A DNA stretch of 64,000 bases from Azospirillum sp. (GCA_016124535.1 WGNK01000020.1:248001-312000), one strand, 5' to 3'. Shown: positions 44,668 to 53,820, counted from the first letter of the stretch. Numbers and translations are program-made. The notes: generated by a model not told the origin, from the letters alone.

Positions 44668-46707
44668 GTGGCATCGGCGCTGAACGCCGCGCTGTGCGCT
44701 CTGGTCGCATCCGGCTTCTGGACGTTTCTCGGGGTTGCGCTGGGACGGCTGGTCCTGCCGGACCGCTGGCTGGTTTGGCCGCTGGCGCCGACCCTGGGGT
44801 GGGCGGTGTTCAACGCGGCGGCCTTGCCGGTGTTCCTGCTGGCCGGGTTTTCGCGGACCAGTCTGGCGGTCGTGGCGGGGTTCGCCATCGTCGCGGCGCT
44901 GGCGGTTCTGGCACGCCGTCCGCCGGCAGCCGGCCCGGCCGCGGCGCCCGGTCCGCCGCCGCTCGCCTATCTCGGAGCCGGGCTGCTGGCGTTGATCCCC
45001 GCGGCGGCCGTGGTACCGAAGATCGGCGCGCTCGGGGTCGGGGTCGCGGTGCCGATCTTCGACCATGCCAAGATCGCGATCATCGACGCCATGGTCCGTC
45101 TCGGCTTGCCGATGGTCAACCCGGTGTTCGGCCCGGCATCGGGCGAAATCGGCCACCCGGCCCACGTCTCCTATTACTACCTTTGGCACTTCAGCGCGGC
45201 GGTCGCGGCGCTGACCAGCGGTGTCAGCGGCTGGGAGGCGGATATCGCGGTCACCTGGTTTACCGCCTTCGCCTGGCTGGCTCTGGCGATGGGGCTGGCG
45301 GTGTGGCTCTGCGGTCGGCGGGTCGCGGCGTGGTGGGTGCTGATCCTCGCCCCGGTCGGCTCGCTGCGTCCGGTGCTGGAGACGCTGTTCGGCGCCGATT
45401 TCCTGGACGGGCTGCTCCGGCCGGCGGCCGGTCTGGAAGGCTGGCTGTTCCAGGCGAGCTGGAGCCCGCAGCATGTGCAGTCGGCCGGCTGTGCGGTGCT
45501 GGCACTGGTGCTGGTCGCGGGACTGTGCCGGCGACCGGGCGGCGTACTGCCGGCGGTCCTCGCCCTGGTGGTCGCGGCCGGTTTTCAGAGTTCGCTGTGG
45601 GTCGGCGGCGTGGTAGTGCCGCTGGCGGCAGCGGCGACCGCTGCGGTTCTGCTCAGCCAGCGGGAGTGGCCCGAGCGGCGGCGTTTTGCGGTCACCGCCC
45701 TGGCGGCGGGGCTGGGGGCGGTGTTGCTGTCGCTGCCGCTGCTGATCGACCAGTACCAGGCCGCGCAGTGGCGTGCGGTCACCAGCCCGGTGGGCGTGGC
45801 TCCCATGGCCGTGCTCAGCACCCTGGTCCCCGAGGGGGTGCGCCGCCTCCTCGACCTGCCGGCCTTCTGGACGGTGTTTCTGCTGGTCCAATTCCCGGCC
45901 TTGTATCCGCTGGGCGCCCTGGCGCTGGCGCGTCGGGGCGGCTTCGGTGGCAGCGATTCCGAACCGTCCGCCGGGGTCACCGCGCTTGCGGTGCTGGGTG
46001 TGACCAGCCTGCTGGTGAGTTGGCTGCTGGTCAGCCGCATCGGCGAGAACAACGACCTCGGCTGGCGCGCGATCCTGCCCGGCTTGCTGGTGTTGACCGC
46101 AATCGGTGCCGCTTTCCTTGCCAGCCGCGGATTGCGTTGGCGCAGCGGCGTCGGGATCGCCGTCGCCACCCTGATCGTCCTGGGCTTGCCGCATACCGCC
46201 GAGCTGGCGCTCTACAATGCGATCGGCCTGCAGCGTCCGGCCAGCGAAGCGGGATTTGCCCGGTCCCAGGCGCTATGGGCGGCGGTTCGCCGTCACACCG
46301 GCCCGGCGGAGCGGGTTGCCAACAACCCGTTGTTTCTGGGCGAGCTGACCCTGTGGCCGGTCAATCTGTCCTGGGCGCTGCTGAGCGATCGGTCGTCGTG
46401 CTTCGCCGGGCGCGAACTGGCGCTGGCCTTCGCGCCGCTGCCCACCGAACGCCGGGAGGCGATCCACGCCCAATTCGTCCGGGTCTTCGCGGGTGACGCG
46501 ACGCCGGAGGACCTCACCGACCTGGCACGCCGCTACGACTGCCGGGTTGCCGTTGTCACCGTGGAGGACGGCGCCTGGTTGCGCGACCCCTTTGCCGCCA
46601 GCCCGCTCTACCGCCTGGTCGAGCGTAGCGATGGGCAGTGGCGAGTCTATCGCTTGCGCGACGTTGGTACCCGCTTGCGCGACGATGGCCCCGGCCCGGC
46701 CGGATGA
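44668..46707 (+). CDS. Large polytopic membrane protein, possibly a GT-C glycosyltransferase
   Basis: This 679-residue protein has about twelve or more hydrophobic helices and a soluble C-terminal part of about 150 residues (RHTGPAERVANNPLFLG ... LYRLVERSDGQWRVYRL). The HVSYYYLWHFSAAVAAL segment in an early loop is reminiscent of DUF2298/GT-C-type polyprenyl sugar transferases. It starts with a GTG at 44668 after GGGAGCGG. It lies 49 bases after the molybdoenzyme gene and its last 61 bases overlap the convergent Ada-like gene. The enzymatic assignment is tentative. Confidence 0.75.
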   Translation: MASALNAALCALVASGFWTFLGVALGRLVLPDRWLVWPLAPTLGWAVFNAAALPVFLLAGFSRTSLAVVAGFAIVAALAVLARRPPAAGPAAAPGPPPLAYLGAGLLALIPAAAVVPKIGALGVGVAVPIFDHAKIAIIDAMVRLGLPMVNPVFGPASGEIGHPAHVSYYYLWHFSAAVAALTSGVSGWEADIAVTWFTAFAWLALAMGLAVWLCGRRVAAWWVLILAPVGSLRPVLETLFGADFLDGLLRPAAGLEGWLFQASWSPQHVQSAGCAVLALVLVAGLCRRPGGVLPAVLALVVAAGFQSSLWVGGVVVPLAAAATAAVLLSQREWPERRRFAVTALAAGLGAVLLSLPLLIDQYQAAQWRAVTSPVGVAPMAVLSTLVPEGVRRLLDLPAFWTVFLLVQFPALYPLGALALARRGGFGGSDSEPSAGVTALAVLGVTSLLVSWLLVSRIGENNDLGWRAILPGLLVLTAIGAAFLASRGLRWRSGVGIAVATLIVLGLPHTAELALYNAIGLQRPASEAGFARSQALWAAVRRHTGPAERVANNPLFLGELTLWPVNLSWALLSDRSSCFAGRELALAFAPLPTERREAIHAQFVRVFAGDATPEDLTDLARRYDCRVAVVTVEDGAWLRDPFAASPLYRLVERSDGQWRVYRLRDVGTRLRDDGPGPAG

Positions 46708-46967
46708 CACCGCTTGCACGGGCGGAACCCGGCCGCTTCGGCAGCGGCAGGGCTCAGGTAGAAGCTGACATTGTCGCGGCGCGGCGTCCGTGCGGTGCAG
46801 GACGGCCGGCAATAGACCCCGGTGGTTCGCACCGCGTAGAAAAAACTCCCGTCCGCAGCCGGATCGTGGCGCAGGACCGCCGCCCAGCGTGCTGCGTCGT
46901 CGGAGATCGTCTCGGCGGTGCCGCCTGCCGGCCCGGTTTCCGGAGTCGTTCCTGGCAAACCCGCCAT
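46647..46967 (-). CDS. Stand-alone Ada metal-binding domain protein (or truncated ada)
   Basis: The 106-residue product is essentially the N-terminal domain of Ada, which binds zinc through four cysteines and takes methyl groups from methylphosphotriesters. The pattern is complete: VYCRPSC (Cys53, Cys57) and FRPCKRC (Cys84, Cys87), with FFYAVRTTGVYCRP ahead. There is no AraC-type HTH or O6-methylguanine methyltransferase domain; translation ends 19 residues after the last cysteine. The ATG at 46967 has GAGGAG upstream. The 3' end runs antisense into the membrane-protein gene by 61 bases. It may be functional as a single domain or the stump of a longer ada gene. Confidence 0.75.
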   Translation of the reverse strand: MAGLPGTTPETGPAGGTAETISDDAARWAAVLRHDPAADGSFFYAVRTTGVYCRPSCTARTPRRDNVSFYLSPAAAEAAGFRPCKRCHPAGPGPSSRKRVPTSRKR

Positions 46968-47115
46968 CGCAGCGCTCCTCGTCCCGAATGGCGCCTGTGG
47001 TGGCGGCGCAGTCGATGTCGAGGATAGTATGGGCGCCCGCGCTGCCGGCAACCCGATCCTTGCGCTCGAACCGGGCGGAGCCGATTTCTCTCGGCCGAAT
47101 TCCCCGGCAACGTGG

Positions 47116-48021
47116 CTAGGGCGCGAGTTCGGTCAGTACCGCTTTCAGCCGTGGCGTCGCGAAGTCCAGGAAGGCCCGCAGCTTCAACGGCACCAGCCGC
47201 GCCTCGGTGAAGACCAGCGTCACCGGGACCGGCGCCGGTTCGAAGCTCTGCAGAATCGCGCGGAGCGTGCCGCCGCGCAGCGCCGTTGCGACCTGGTACG
47301 AGAGCAGGCGGGTGACTCCGAGCCCCGCAGTCGCAGCGTCGATCGCCGCCTCCGCGGTGTTGACGACCAGCCGCGAGTGAACCGGCACCGAGGCCACCGT
47401 CGGGCCGGTTGGGAAGGTCCAGGCATCGGGTGCCACCAACCCGACGAAACTGATGCAGTGATGGGCCGCGAGGTGGTCGGGGTGTTCGGGCGTGCCGTGT
47501 TCGGCCAGATAGGCCGGACTGGCGCAAACGATCCGCCGGATCGTGCCGACCCGGGTCGCAACCAGGCTGCTGTCGGGCAACTCGCCGATCCGGACCGCGA
47601 GGTCGATGTGATCCTCCAGCAGATTGACCATGCGGTCGGCCAGCACCAGCCGGATATCGATCTCGGGATAGGCCTTGAGGAAGGCGATCACGACCGGCAG
47701 GACGTGAAGCCGCCCGAAGACGATCGGTGCGGTGAGGATCAGCTCGCCCTTGGGCGCGCGGTATTCGCCCGCGGCGGTGCGTTCGGCCTCGCCCACCACC
47801 TCCAGAATATGCCGGCAGGCCGTGACATAGGACCGTCCGGCGTCGGTCAGCGCGAATTGCCGGCTCGACCGGTTGAGCAGCCGCGTCTTGAGATGGGCTT
47901 CGAGTTCCGCGACTTTGCGGCTGACCGTCGCGAGCGGCATGTCGAGCCGGCGCGCCGCCGCCGACAGGCTGCCGGCTTCGACCGCCGTCACCAGCACCGA
48001 CATCGCGTCGAGACGATCCAT
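47116..48021 (-). CDS. LysR-family transcriptional regulator
   Basis: The 301-residue regulator has the N-terminal winged helix-turn-helix (MSVLVTAVEAGSLSAAARRLDMPLATVSRKVAELE) and a C-terminal effector domain starting GELILTAPIVFGRLHVLP. It belongs to the DsdC/AaeR-like branch common beside small redox enzymes. I chose the ATG at 48021, which gives the usual MDRLDAM start. It is divergent from a carboxymuconolactone decarboxylase-like gene; a perfect T-N11-A palindrome lies between them, so it probably controls that gene and itself. Confidence 0.92.
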   Translation of the reverse strand: MDRLDAMSVLVTAVEAGSLSAAARRLDMPLATVSRKVAELEAHLKTRLLNRSSRQFALTDAGRSYVTACRHILEVVGEAERTAAGEYRAPKGELILTAPIVFGRLHVLPVVIAFLKAYPEIDIRLVLADRMVNLLEDHIDLAVRIGELPDSSLVATRVGTIRRIVCASPAYLAEHGTPEHPDHLAAHHCISFVGLVAPDAWTFPTGPTVASVPVHSRLVVNTAEAAIDAATAGLGVTRLLSYQVATALRGGTLRAILQSFEPAPVPVTLVFTEARLVPLKLRAFLDFATPRLKAVLTELAP

Positions 48022-48084
48022 CGCTGTCCCCGAAAAGTCATGTTCCCGAAATTCGGAAGGATGCGTCCCATTATTGCCGTCTTC

Positions 48085-48099
48085 TTCCAATTATTGGAA
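48085..48099. promoter_or_regulatory. LysR-type operator palindrome
   Basis: TTCCAATTATTGGAA is a perfect 15-base palindrome about one central base and contains the T-N11-A core of LysR boxes. It lies in the 148-base gap between the divergent LysR gene and the AhpD-like gene. Confidence 0.8.
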
Positions 48100-48169
48100 T
48101 TGTTTAGTTCTTGGGGGTCGGCCGCTCCGGTCCGACCCCCGAGAGGGGAGCCCCCGAAAGGAACCTCCG

Positions 48170-48721
48170 ATGTCCCGTCTGCCGATCCCCGCCTCCATCG
48201 CCGCTGCTCCCGCCGCCTCCCAGCCGATGCTCGAAGCGGTCAAGAAGCAACTCGGCGTCGTGCCGAATCTGTTCCGCCTGGTTGCGACCAGTCCGGCGGC
48301 GCTTGAAGGCTATCTCGGCCTGTCCGGTGCGCTGAGCAAGGATCACCTGCCGCCCCAGACCCGCGAGCGCATCGCCCTCGCGGTGGCCGAGATCAACGGC
48401 TGCGACTATTGTCTGTCGGCCCACACCTATCTCGGTAAGAACCTCGCCAAGCTCGACGATGCCGAAATCACCGCCAATCGCAGCGGCGCTTCCAACGATC
48501 CCAAGGCGGATGCCGCGGTGCGTTTCGCAGCCAAGGTCGCCCGCGCCCGCGGGCATGTCGGCGAGGATGATCTGCGTGCGGTCAAGCTGGCCGGTTACGA
48601 CGACGCCCAGGTGATCGAGATCGTCCTGCACGTGGCGCTCAATACCTGGACCAACTACATCAACGAGGTCGCGAAGACCGACATCGACTTCCCGGTGGTT
48701 GTCGCCCGCAAAGCGGCCTGA
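48170..48721 (+). CDS. Carboxymuconolactone decarboxylase/AhpD-like peroxidase-related protein
   Basis: The 183-residue cytoplasmic protein has the CMD fold with the redox motif in EINGCDYCLSAHTYLGK (CxxC followed by His), as in AhpD-type alkylhydroperoxidases. It probably serves in peroxide or electrophile detoxification. The ATG at 48170 has AAAGGAA seven bases upstream. It is likely to be controlled by the divergent LysR regulator through the palindrome at 48085-48099. Confidence 0.9.
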   Translation: MSRLPIPASIAAAPAASQPMLEAVKKQLGVVPNLFRLVATSPAALEGYLGLSGALSKDHLPPQTRERIALAVAEINGCDYCLSAHTYLGKNLAKLDDAEITANRSGASNDPKADAAVRFAAKVARARGHVGEDDLRAVKLAGYDDAQVIEIVLHVALNTWTNYINEVAKTDIDFPVVVARKAA

Positions 48722-48894
48722 CCCGAGTCCGCCGGCAGGAAACCCCGCCGCCCAAGGGGTGGCGGGGCGGTTCTGAGGCCGGGGATGGCCCGGGCCACGG
48801 GGCGGTGGTTGGACAATCGGACCGGCGGTCGAGGATACAGTCGTGGTGGCGCAATGCGGGCGAACCCGCCCGGCCGCGAGCCACGAGTCGGAGC

Positions 48895-49092
48895 TCAGCG
48901 GGCCTGGGGAGAGCGTTTGCGTTTCAGCACGTAATCGAGTTTGGCCAGGACCGTCCGCTTCAGCATTTCCTGGCTGCCCCTGGCCGGCCCGACCGAGGAA
49001 ACCTCGGTCAGGGTGACCGGGTCGATCGCAGTTGCCTTGAGGTAGCTGCCGACCTGGGTGAATTCGATCAGGATTTCGTTGCTTTTGCCCAT
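48895..49092 (-). CDS. Small conserved alphaproteobacterial protein (DUF6898-like)
   Basis: The 65-residue protein MGKSNEILIEFTQVGSYLKA... is the pattern of a small, well-conserved alphaproteobacterial family (DUF6898 by my recollection) of unknown function, with a conserved EMLKRTVLAKLDYVLKRK basic helix at the end. I use the ATG at 49092; an in-frame ATG at 49158 would add 22 residues with less conserved sequence. It lies in the 170-base space after the AhpD-like gene, on the opposite strand. Confidence 0.7.
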   Translation of the reverse strand: MGKSNEILIEFTQVGSYLKATAIDPVTLTEVSSVGPARGSQEMLKRTVLAKLDYVLKRKRSPQAR

Positions 49093-49246
49093 GACCCTCG
49101 CCGGACCCTTGGGTTCCGCCGGGCCGGCGACCAGAAATCGCGCCGGCATCCTCCGCACCCTATCCCGCCCTCAACCGAACAGAACCGATCCGGCGGTCGG
49201 CAGCTGACACACGGGCGTCGCCACCGGCTCCCTGGCAGACTTGGGT

Positions 49247-49750
49247 TCAGGCCGCGGTTGTCGCCTGAAAGCCGCCGTAGTCGATCGAGGCCGACCAGAA
49301 GCGCTCCAGCTTGTGCAGCGTTTCGTTGATATGGGCTAATTCTTCGCCGGTGAACCCGGCCCGGTCGAGCGCGTTGACCTGACGTTCGAACATCGAGCTA
49401 ATTTTACCACGCAGATCCAAGCCTTTGTCCGACAGCCGGACTCGCACTGAACGTCGATCGTGCGGCGACCGTTCCTGGCCGAGATAGCCGTTCTCGACCA
49501 TTTTCTTGACGTTGTACGAGACATTGGAGCCGAGGTAGTACCCGCGGGCGGTGAGTTCACCCACGGTCATTTCGTCCTCACCGATGTTGTATAGGATCAG
49601 GCTTTGCACGTTGTTGATGTCCTGGATGCTCAGTCGGTCGAGTTCCGTCTTGAGCACTTCCAGGAAATGCCGGTGCAACCGCTCGATCAGAAGGATGCTT
49701 TCATAATAAGGTTGACGCACCGCACTCTCCTCTTGCCTCCATTCGGCCAT
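49247..49750 (-). CDS. MarR-family regulator, LdtR-like
   Basis: The 167-residue protein has the MarR winged helix: ELTARGYYLGSNVSYNVKKMVENGYLGQERSPHDRRSVRVRLSDKG. The start (ESAVRQPYYESILLIERLHRHFLEVLKTELDRL) resembles LdtR regulators of rhizobia and Liberibacter, which act on L,D-transpeptidase and stress genes. I chose the ATG at 49750; a TTG at 49801 is possible. A nested palindrome at 49803-49838 is a likely autoregulatory site. Confidence 0.85.
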   Translation of the reverse strand: MAEWRQEESAVRQPYYESILLIERLHRHFLEVLKTELDRLSIQDINNVQSLILYNIGEDEMTVGELTARGYYLGSNVSYNVKKMVENGYLGQERSPHDRRSVRVRLSDKGLDLRGKISSMFERQVNALDRAGFTGEELAHINETLHKLERFWSASIDYGGFQATTAA

Positions 49751-49802
49751 CCGATCATCGGCTCGGTCAACGGCCGATGGCGCGGCCTTCGGCAAAATCA
49801 AT

Positions 49803-49838
49803 ATTATCCGAACGATCGCGTTCTATCATCCGGATAAT
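49803..49838. promoter_or_regulatory. Nested palindrome upstream of the MarR gene
   Basis: ATTATCCG at 49803-49810 and its exact inverse CGGATAAT at 49831-49838 flank a second small dyad GAACG-ATCG-CGTTC (49811-49824). The site lies 53-88 bases before the MarR ATG, a typical position for autoregulation. Confidence 0.6.
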
Positions 49839-49930
49839 TAAAGAAAGGTCTATGGCGCGCTATGTCGCGCCGCAAAATCCATACAATTGTACTGTGCGAG
49901 CCGCCCGCGGTCGCTGCCAGGCCTCTCCGA

Positions 49931-50485
49931 TCAGCGACCGAGATTGGTAATTTCGACCCGGCGGTTTTCCGCGGCAGCCGGATTTTCCCGATTGAGCGGG
50001 GAGTCGGCCCCGAGTCCGATCGCCTGAAGCGACTGCGGGTCCATCTGGTGGACGCTGCTCAAATAGCCGACCACGGCCTCGGCACGCCGCTGCGACAGCA
50101 CCTGATTGCGGTTGGCATTGCCGACGCTGTCGGTATGCCCGGCGACCCGAAAATGCAGCCCGGCGGCGGCCGGCGCGGTCAGCACCTTGGCAATCTTATC
50201 GAGCAGCGCCGTGGCATCGGCGGTCAACCGCGACGAGCCGAATTCAAAATTGATCTTGAAGGCAGCGGTGAGCGGTTGCTCTGGCGGCGGCGACACCGTC
50301 GGGGTGCCGATCGCCAGCCCACGGCTGCAGCCTTCGACCCGGACGCCCAGAGCCAGCGAGATGTCGCAGTCGCTGGCGCGTTCGTCGATGACACCCGGCG
50401 TTCCGGCGGACGCGGTGACCGCTCCGGTGGCGATCGGTCCGAACATCGCCGCGGCAATGGCTGCCGTGATGACAAAAGAGCGCAT
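49931..50485 (-). CDS. OmpA-family peptidoglycan-associated protein
   Basis: The 184-residue protein has an N-terminal signal peptide (about 27 residues) and a C-terminal OmpA-like domain with INFEFGSSRLTADATALLD, VAGHTDSVGNANRN and LSQRRAEAVVGYL, ending NRRVEITN. The TD and R of the peptidoglycan-binding site are present. There is no lipobox and no beta-barrel, so it is probably a periplasmic protein. The ATG at 50485 has GAGGAAA six bases upstream. Confidence 0.88.
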   Translation of the reverse strand: MRSFVITAAIAAAMFGPIATGAVTASAGTPGVIDERASDCDISLALGVRVEGCSRGLAIGTPTVSPPPEQPLTAAFKINFEFGSSRLTADATALLDKIAKVLTAPAAAGLHFRVAGHTDSVGNANRNQVLSQRRAEAVVGYLSSVHQMDPQSLQAIGLGADSPLNRENPAAAENRRVEITNLGR

Positions 50486-50649
50486 GTTTTCCTCGCCCCC
50501 CGACTGTGACACGGACGATTGCCCGAACGACCGCTCCGGCGGGTCGTCGCCGATTGACCGGAACCTTCTGGATATGGGGTGCCCGAAGTGGGCTGCAACG
50601 GCAGCTTCGAAACCCGGCGACGCCCGACTCGGGCCCCCGGTGCCGGGGT

Positions 50650-53600
50650 TCAGTTCAGCGCGGCGCCGGTGGCTTTGGCGTTGAGCCAACGGTCGACCGC
50701 GGCCAGGAGATTGGACTTGTTCACCGGTTTGGAGATGTAGTCGTCCATGCCGTGATCGAGGCATTCGGCGCGCGCGTCGGAAAACGCGTGAGCGGTCATG
50801 GCGATGATCGGGACGGTCGATTTGGGCGAGCGCAGGGCCCGGATGCGCGCGGTGGCGTCGAGACCATCGAGATTGGGCATCTGGACATCCATCAGCACCA
50901 GCCCGAAATTCCCGCGCTCTACCGCCGCCACGGCCGCCAGCCCGTCATCGACCACTTCGACCTCGTAGCCGGCGCGGCGCAGCAGCGTGGCGGCGAATAG
51001 CTGGTTGGTCTTGTTGTCCTCGGCGAGCAGGATGCGCGGCTGTCCCGGCCGTCGGGGCGGCAGCGGTGCTGGGGCAGGGCGCGACGGCGGTGCGACCAGT
51101 CGTGGAGGGTCTGTCGGTTCCTGGAACAACCGGATCAGGCAATCGACCAGGGTGGCTTGGCGCAGCGGTTTCGACAGCACCGCGGAAAACGGCGAGGGCT
51201 CGCCGGGCTCCGGCCGACCGCTCTGCCCGATCGACGACACCAGGACCAGCTTGAGTTCGGCCAGTTGGGGGCGCGCCCGGATCAGGGAGGCGAGGTCGCT
51301 GCCGCTCAGATTCGGCATCATCTGGTCGATCAGCACGATATCGAAGGGCGCGCTGCCGGTCTGGGTTTCCCCCAACCGGGCCAGGGCCTCGACGGCGTCA
51401 CTCGCGGTCACCACGGAAAGCCCGAGGGATTCCAGATGCAGGGATTGGATTCGCCGGTTCAGTTCCAGGTCATCGACCACCAGGGCGCGCCGGTGGTGCA
51501 GCAGCCGCGACGGCGGTACCCGCGCCGGCAGGTCGCCGGCCATTTTCATCGGCAGGTTGATCTGGAACCGGCTGCCGCAGCCGACCTCGCTGTCGACGGC
51601 GATCCCGCCGCCCATCAGTTCGGCCAGATCGTGACAGATCGCCAGCCCGAGCCCGGTGCCGCCATAGCGCCGGGTGATCGATCCATCGACCTGGAAGAAC
51701 TTGCCGAACAGATTGGGCAGGGCATGCCGAGGGATGCCGATCCCGGTGTCCGACACTTCCAGCCGCAGGATCAGCAGGCCGGGACCGATCTCTTCGGCGG
51801 CCGCTTCGATCCCGACATGGCCGTGTTCGGTGAATTTGACCGCATTGCCGACCAGATTGACCAGAATCTGGCGCAGACGGGTTGGATCGCCGATCAGCGG
51901 ACGCTGCAGGCCGGGGGCGATGAAGAAGCCGATCTCGATGCCCTTGTCGCGCGCGCGGGGGGTCAGCAGCTCGACCACGCCCTCGATCACGTCGCCGAGG
52001 GAAAACGGCACCGATTCCAAGGTCACCCGGCCGGCCTCCAGTTTGGAGACATCCAGGATATCGTTGATGATGGTCAGCAAGGCCGTGGCCGAGTTGCTGA
52101 TCGCGCGGGCGAATTGCTCCTGGTCGGACGTGAGCGCCGTATCGAGCAGCAACTCGGTCATCCCGATCACGCCGTTCATCGGCGTGCGGATTTCATGACT
52201 CATCGCCGCCAGGAAATTGGACTTGGCCTTGACCGCCTCTTCGGCTTCGGCTTTGGCCTGGCTGAGGGCCGCCAGGGTGCGCTTCTGCTCGGTCACTTCG
52301 GTGCGAATGCCGACCAGGCCGCCATCGCGGGTCGGGCGGTCGGAGATGCGCAGCCAGCGGCCGTCGCCCAAGGGTTGTTCGAAGGCGGCCTCGGGGGAAC
52401 GCCGGCGGTGCATACGCTCGGCAACCCAATCCTCGATCCGGCCAATGGCTTCGGCGTACTGTCCGCGTCGGGCGCCCTCCCGGATGATCTCCTCGAAACG
52501 CTTGCCGGGGGTCATCAGGTCCGCACTTTCGGCGTAAAGGTCCTTATACTTTTGGTTGCACAGGACCAAGCGGTCCTCGGCGTCGTAGAGCGCGAAGCCT
52601 TCGGAGATCGATTCGATGGCGTCGCCGAGCAGCCGGCGCTCCCGCTCCAGTTCGGCTTCGGCCTGTCTGCGCTGGGTGATGTCGCGCAGCACCCCGACGA
52701 ACAGGGTTTCCGTGCCGAGAATGACCTCATTCACTCCGAGTTCGACATCGATCTCGCTGCCGTCCCGGCGCACCCCCCGGAGTTCGCGGGTCGAGCCGAT
52801 GATGTGGCGGACTCCGGTGGCGAGGTATTTGTCGATGAAGCCCTGGTGAAACGGGCGCAACGCCGCCGGCATCAGGACCTCGAGCCCCGCGCCGACGATA
52901 TCGTCGGCGCGATAGCCGAACAGTTCCTCCGCCGCCTTGTTGAATTCCCTGATCTTGCCGTAGCGGTCGGCGGTGATGATGGCGTTGGCCGCGGTGGCCA
53001 GGATGACCCGGACCCGCTCCTCGCTCGCCGCGAGCGCCGCGGCCAGCCGCTTCTGCTCGGTGATGTCGAGGGAGGTGCCGACAAACCAGCGGGGGCGTCC
53101 ATCCTCGCCGGCGATCGGGTTGATCGTCAGGCTGTTCCAGAACGGCCTGCCGTTCTTGCGATAGTTGAGGATCTCGACGGCGATATCGCGCCCAGCCTGC
53201 AGGGCCAGACGGATCTGCGCAACCGTCGCCGGGTCGGTATCGGAACCCTGGAGGAAGCGGCAATTGCGTCCGATCACGTCCTCGGCGCGGTAGCCGGAGA
53301 TTTCGCTGAAGGCCCGATTGGCAAAGACCAGGGGCAGGTCGGGCAGGGTGGCGTCGGCCACGATCATGCCGGCGCCGGTGGCGTGGACCGCCTGGGCCAG
53401 GGTCTCGCCGCTGCGGAACAACAGGCCTAGATCGTTGTCGGGCAGGGGGGCCGCAATCGGTTCCTGAACCGCCGTCCCAAGACAGCGGCGGACCGCGAAC
53501 CCGGCGTCGAACAGCGGCGCCAGGGATACCCGCCAGGCTGGCGAGCCACCGGGGGGAGCGCAGTCGAAGCCAAACGGCAGCCGCGTTTCAATGCATCGCG

Positions 53601-53820
53601 CCACGGCTGCGGCGCAGGCCGGGGTCGGTACGGCGCCAGCATCGTTCGCACCGGGCCAGGGCGCAAACAGCCGCCCCGCGAGATCGGTCGCGGCGACGAA
53701 GGCGGGGTTGGCCGCGCTCAGGCGGCAACCGGCTTCCCCACTGACGGCGACCACGAAAGCCGGCTGGGTCGCGCTTGCCAGGAGACTGCCGAGGTGGTCC
53801 GGGACGGGAGAGCGGTTCAT
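50650..53820 (-). CDS. LOV/PAS hybrid sensor histidine kinase with two receiver domains
   Basis: The 1056-residue protein has no membrane segment. In order: a diverged N-terminal region, a LOV-type PAS domain (about 145-255) with the flavin motif GRNCRFLQG (photoactive Cys187) and ILNYRKNGRPFWN, a PAS domain (about 268-385), a PAS_7-like domain, HisKA (AAMSHEIRTPMNGV), HATPase (NLVGNAVKFTE, GGTGLGLAI), and two receiver domains (Asp in IDQMMPNLSG and MDVQMPNLDG). It should be a blue-light-sensing kinase with internal phosphorelay. The conserved Gln of the LOV Ibeta strand is replaced by Ser (FVGTSLDIT, Ser250). No dedicated regulator is adjacent. Confidence 0.9.
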   Translation of the reverse strand: MNRSPVPDHLGSLLASATQPAFVVAVSGEAGCRLSAANPAFVAATDLAGRLFAPWPGANDAGAVPTPACAAAVARCIETRLPFGFDCAPPGGSPAWRVSLAPLFDAGFAVRRCLGTAVQEPIAAPLPDNDLGLLFRSGETLAQAVHATGAGMIVADATLPDLPLVFANRAFSEISGYRAEDVIGRNCRFLQGSDTDPATVAQIRLALQAGRDIAVEILNYRKNGRPFWNSLTINPIAGEDGRPRWFVGTSLDITEQKRLAAALAASEERVRVILATAANAIITADRYGKIREFNKAAEELFGYRADDIVGAGLEVLMPAALRPFHQGFIDKYLATGVRHIIGSTRELRGVRRDGSEIDVELGVNEVILGTETLFVGVLRDITQRRQAEAELERERRLLGDAIESISEGFALYDAEDRLVLCNQKYKDLYAESADLMTPGKRFEEIIREGARRGQYAEAIGRIEDWVAERMHRRRSPEAAFEQPLGDGRWLRISDRPTRDGGLVGIRTEVTEQKRTLAALSQAKAEAEEAVKAKSNFLAAMSHEIRTPMNGVIGMTELLLDTALTSDQEQFARAISNSATALLTIINDILDVSKLEAGRVTLESVPFSLGDVIEGVVELLTPRARDKGIEIGFFIAPGLQRPLIGDPTRLRQILVNLVGNAVKFTEHGHVGIEAAAEEIGPGLLILRLEVSDTGIGIPRHALPNLFGKFFQVDGSITRRYGGTGLGLAICHDLAELMGGGIAVDSEVGCGSRFQINLPMKMAGDLPARVPPSRLLHHRRALVVDDLELNRRIQSLHLESLGLSVVTASDAVEALARLGETQTGSAPFDIVLIDQMMPNLSGSDLASLIRARPQLAELKLVLVSSIGQSGRPEPGEPSPFSAVLSKPLRQATLVDCLIRLFQEPTDPPRLVAPPSRPAPAPLPPRRPGQPRILLAEDNKTNQLFAATLLRRAGYEVEVVDDGLAAVAAVERGNFGLVLMDVQMPNLDGLDATARIRALRSPKSTVPIIAMTAHAFSDARAECLDHGMDDYISKPVNKSNLLAAVDRWLNAKATGAALN

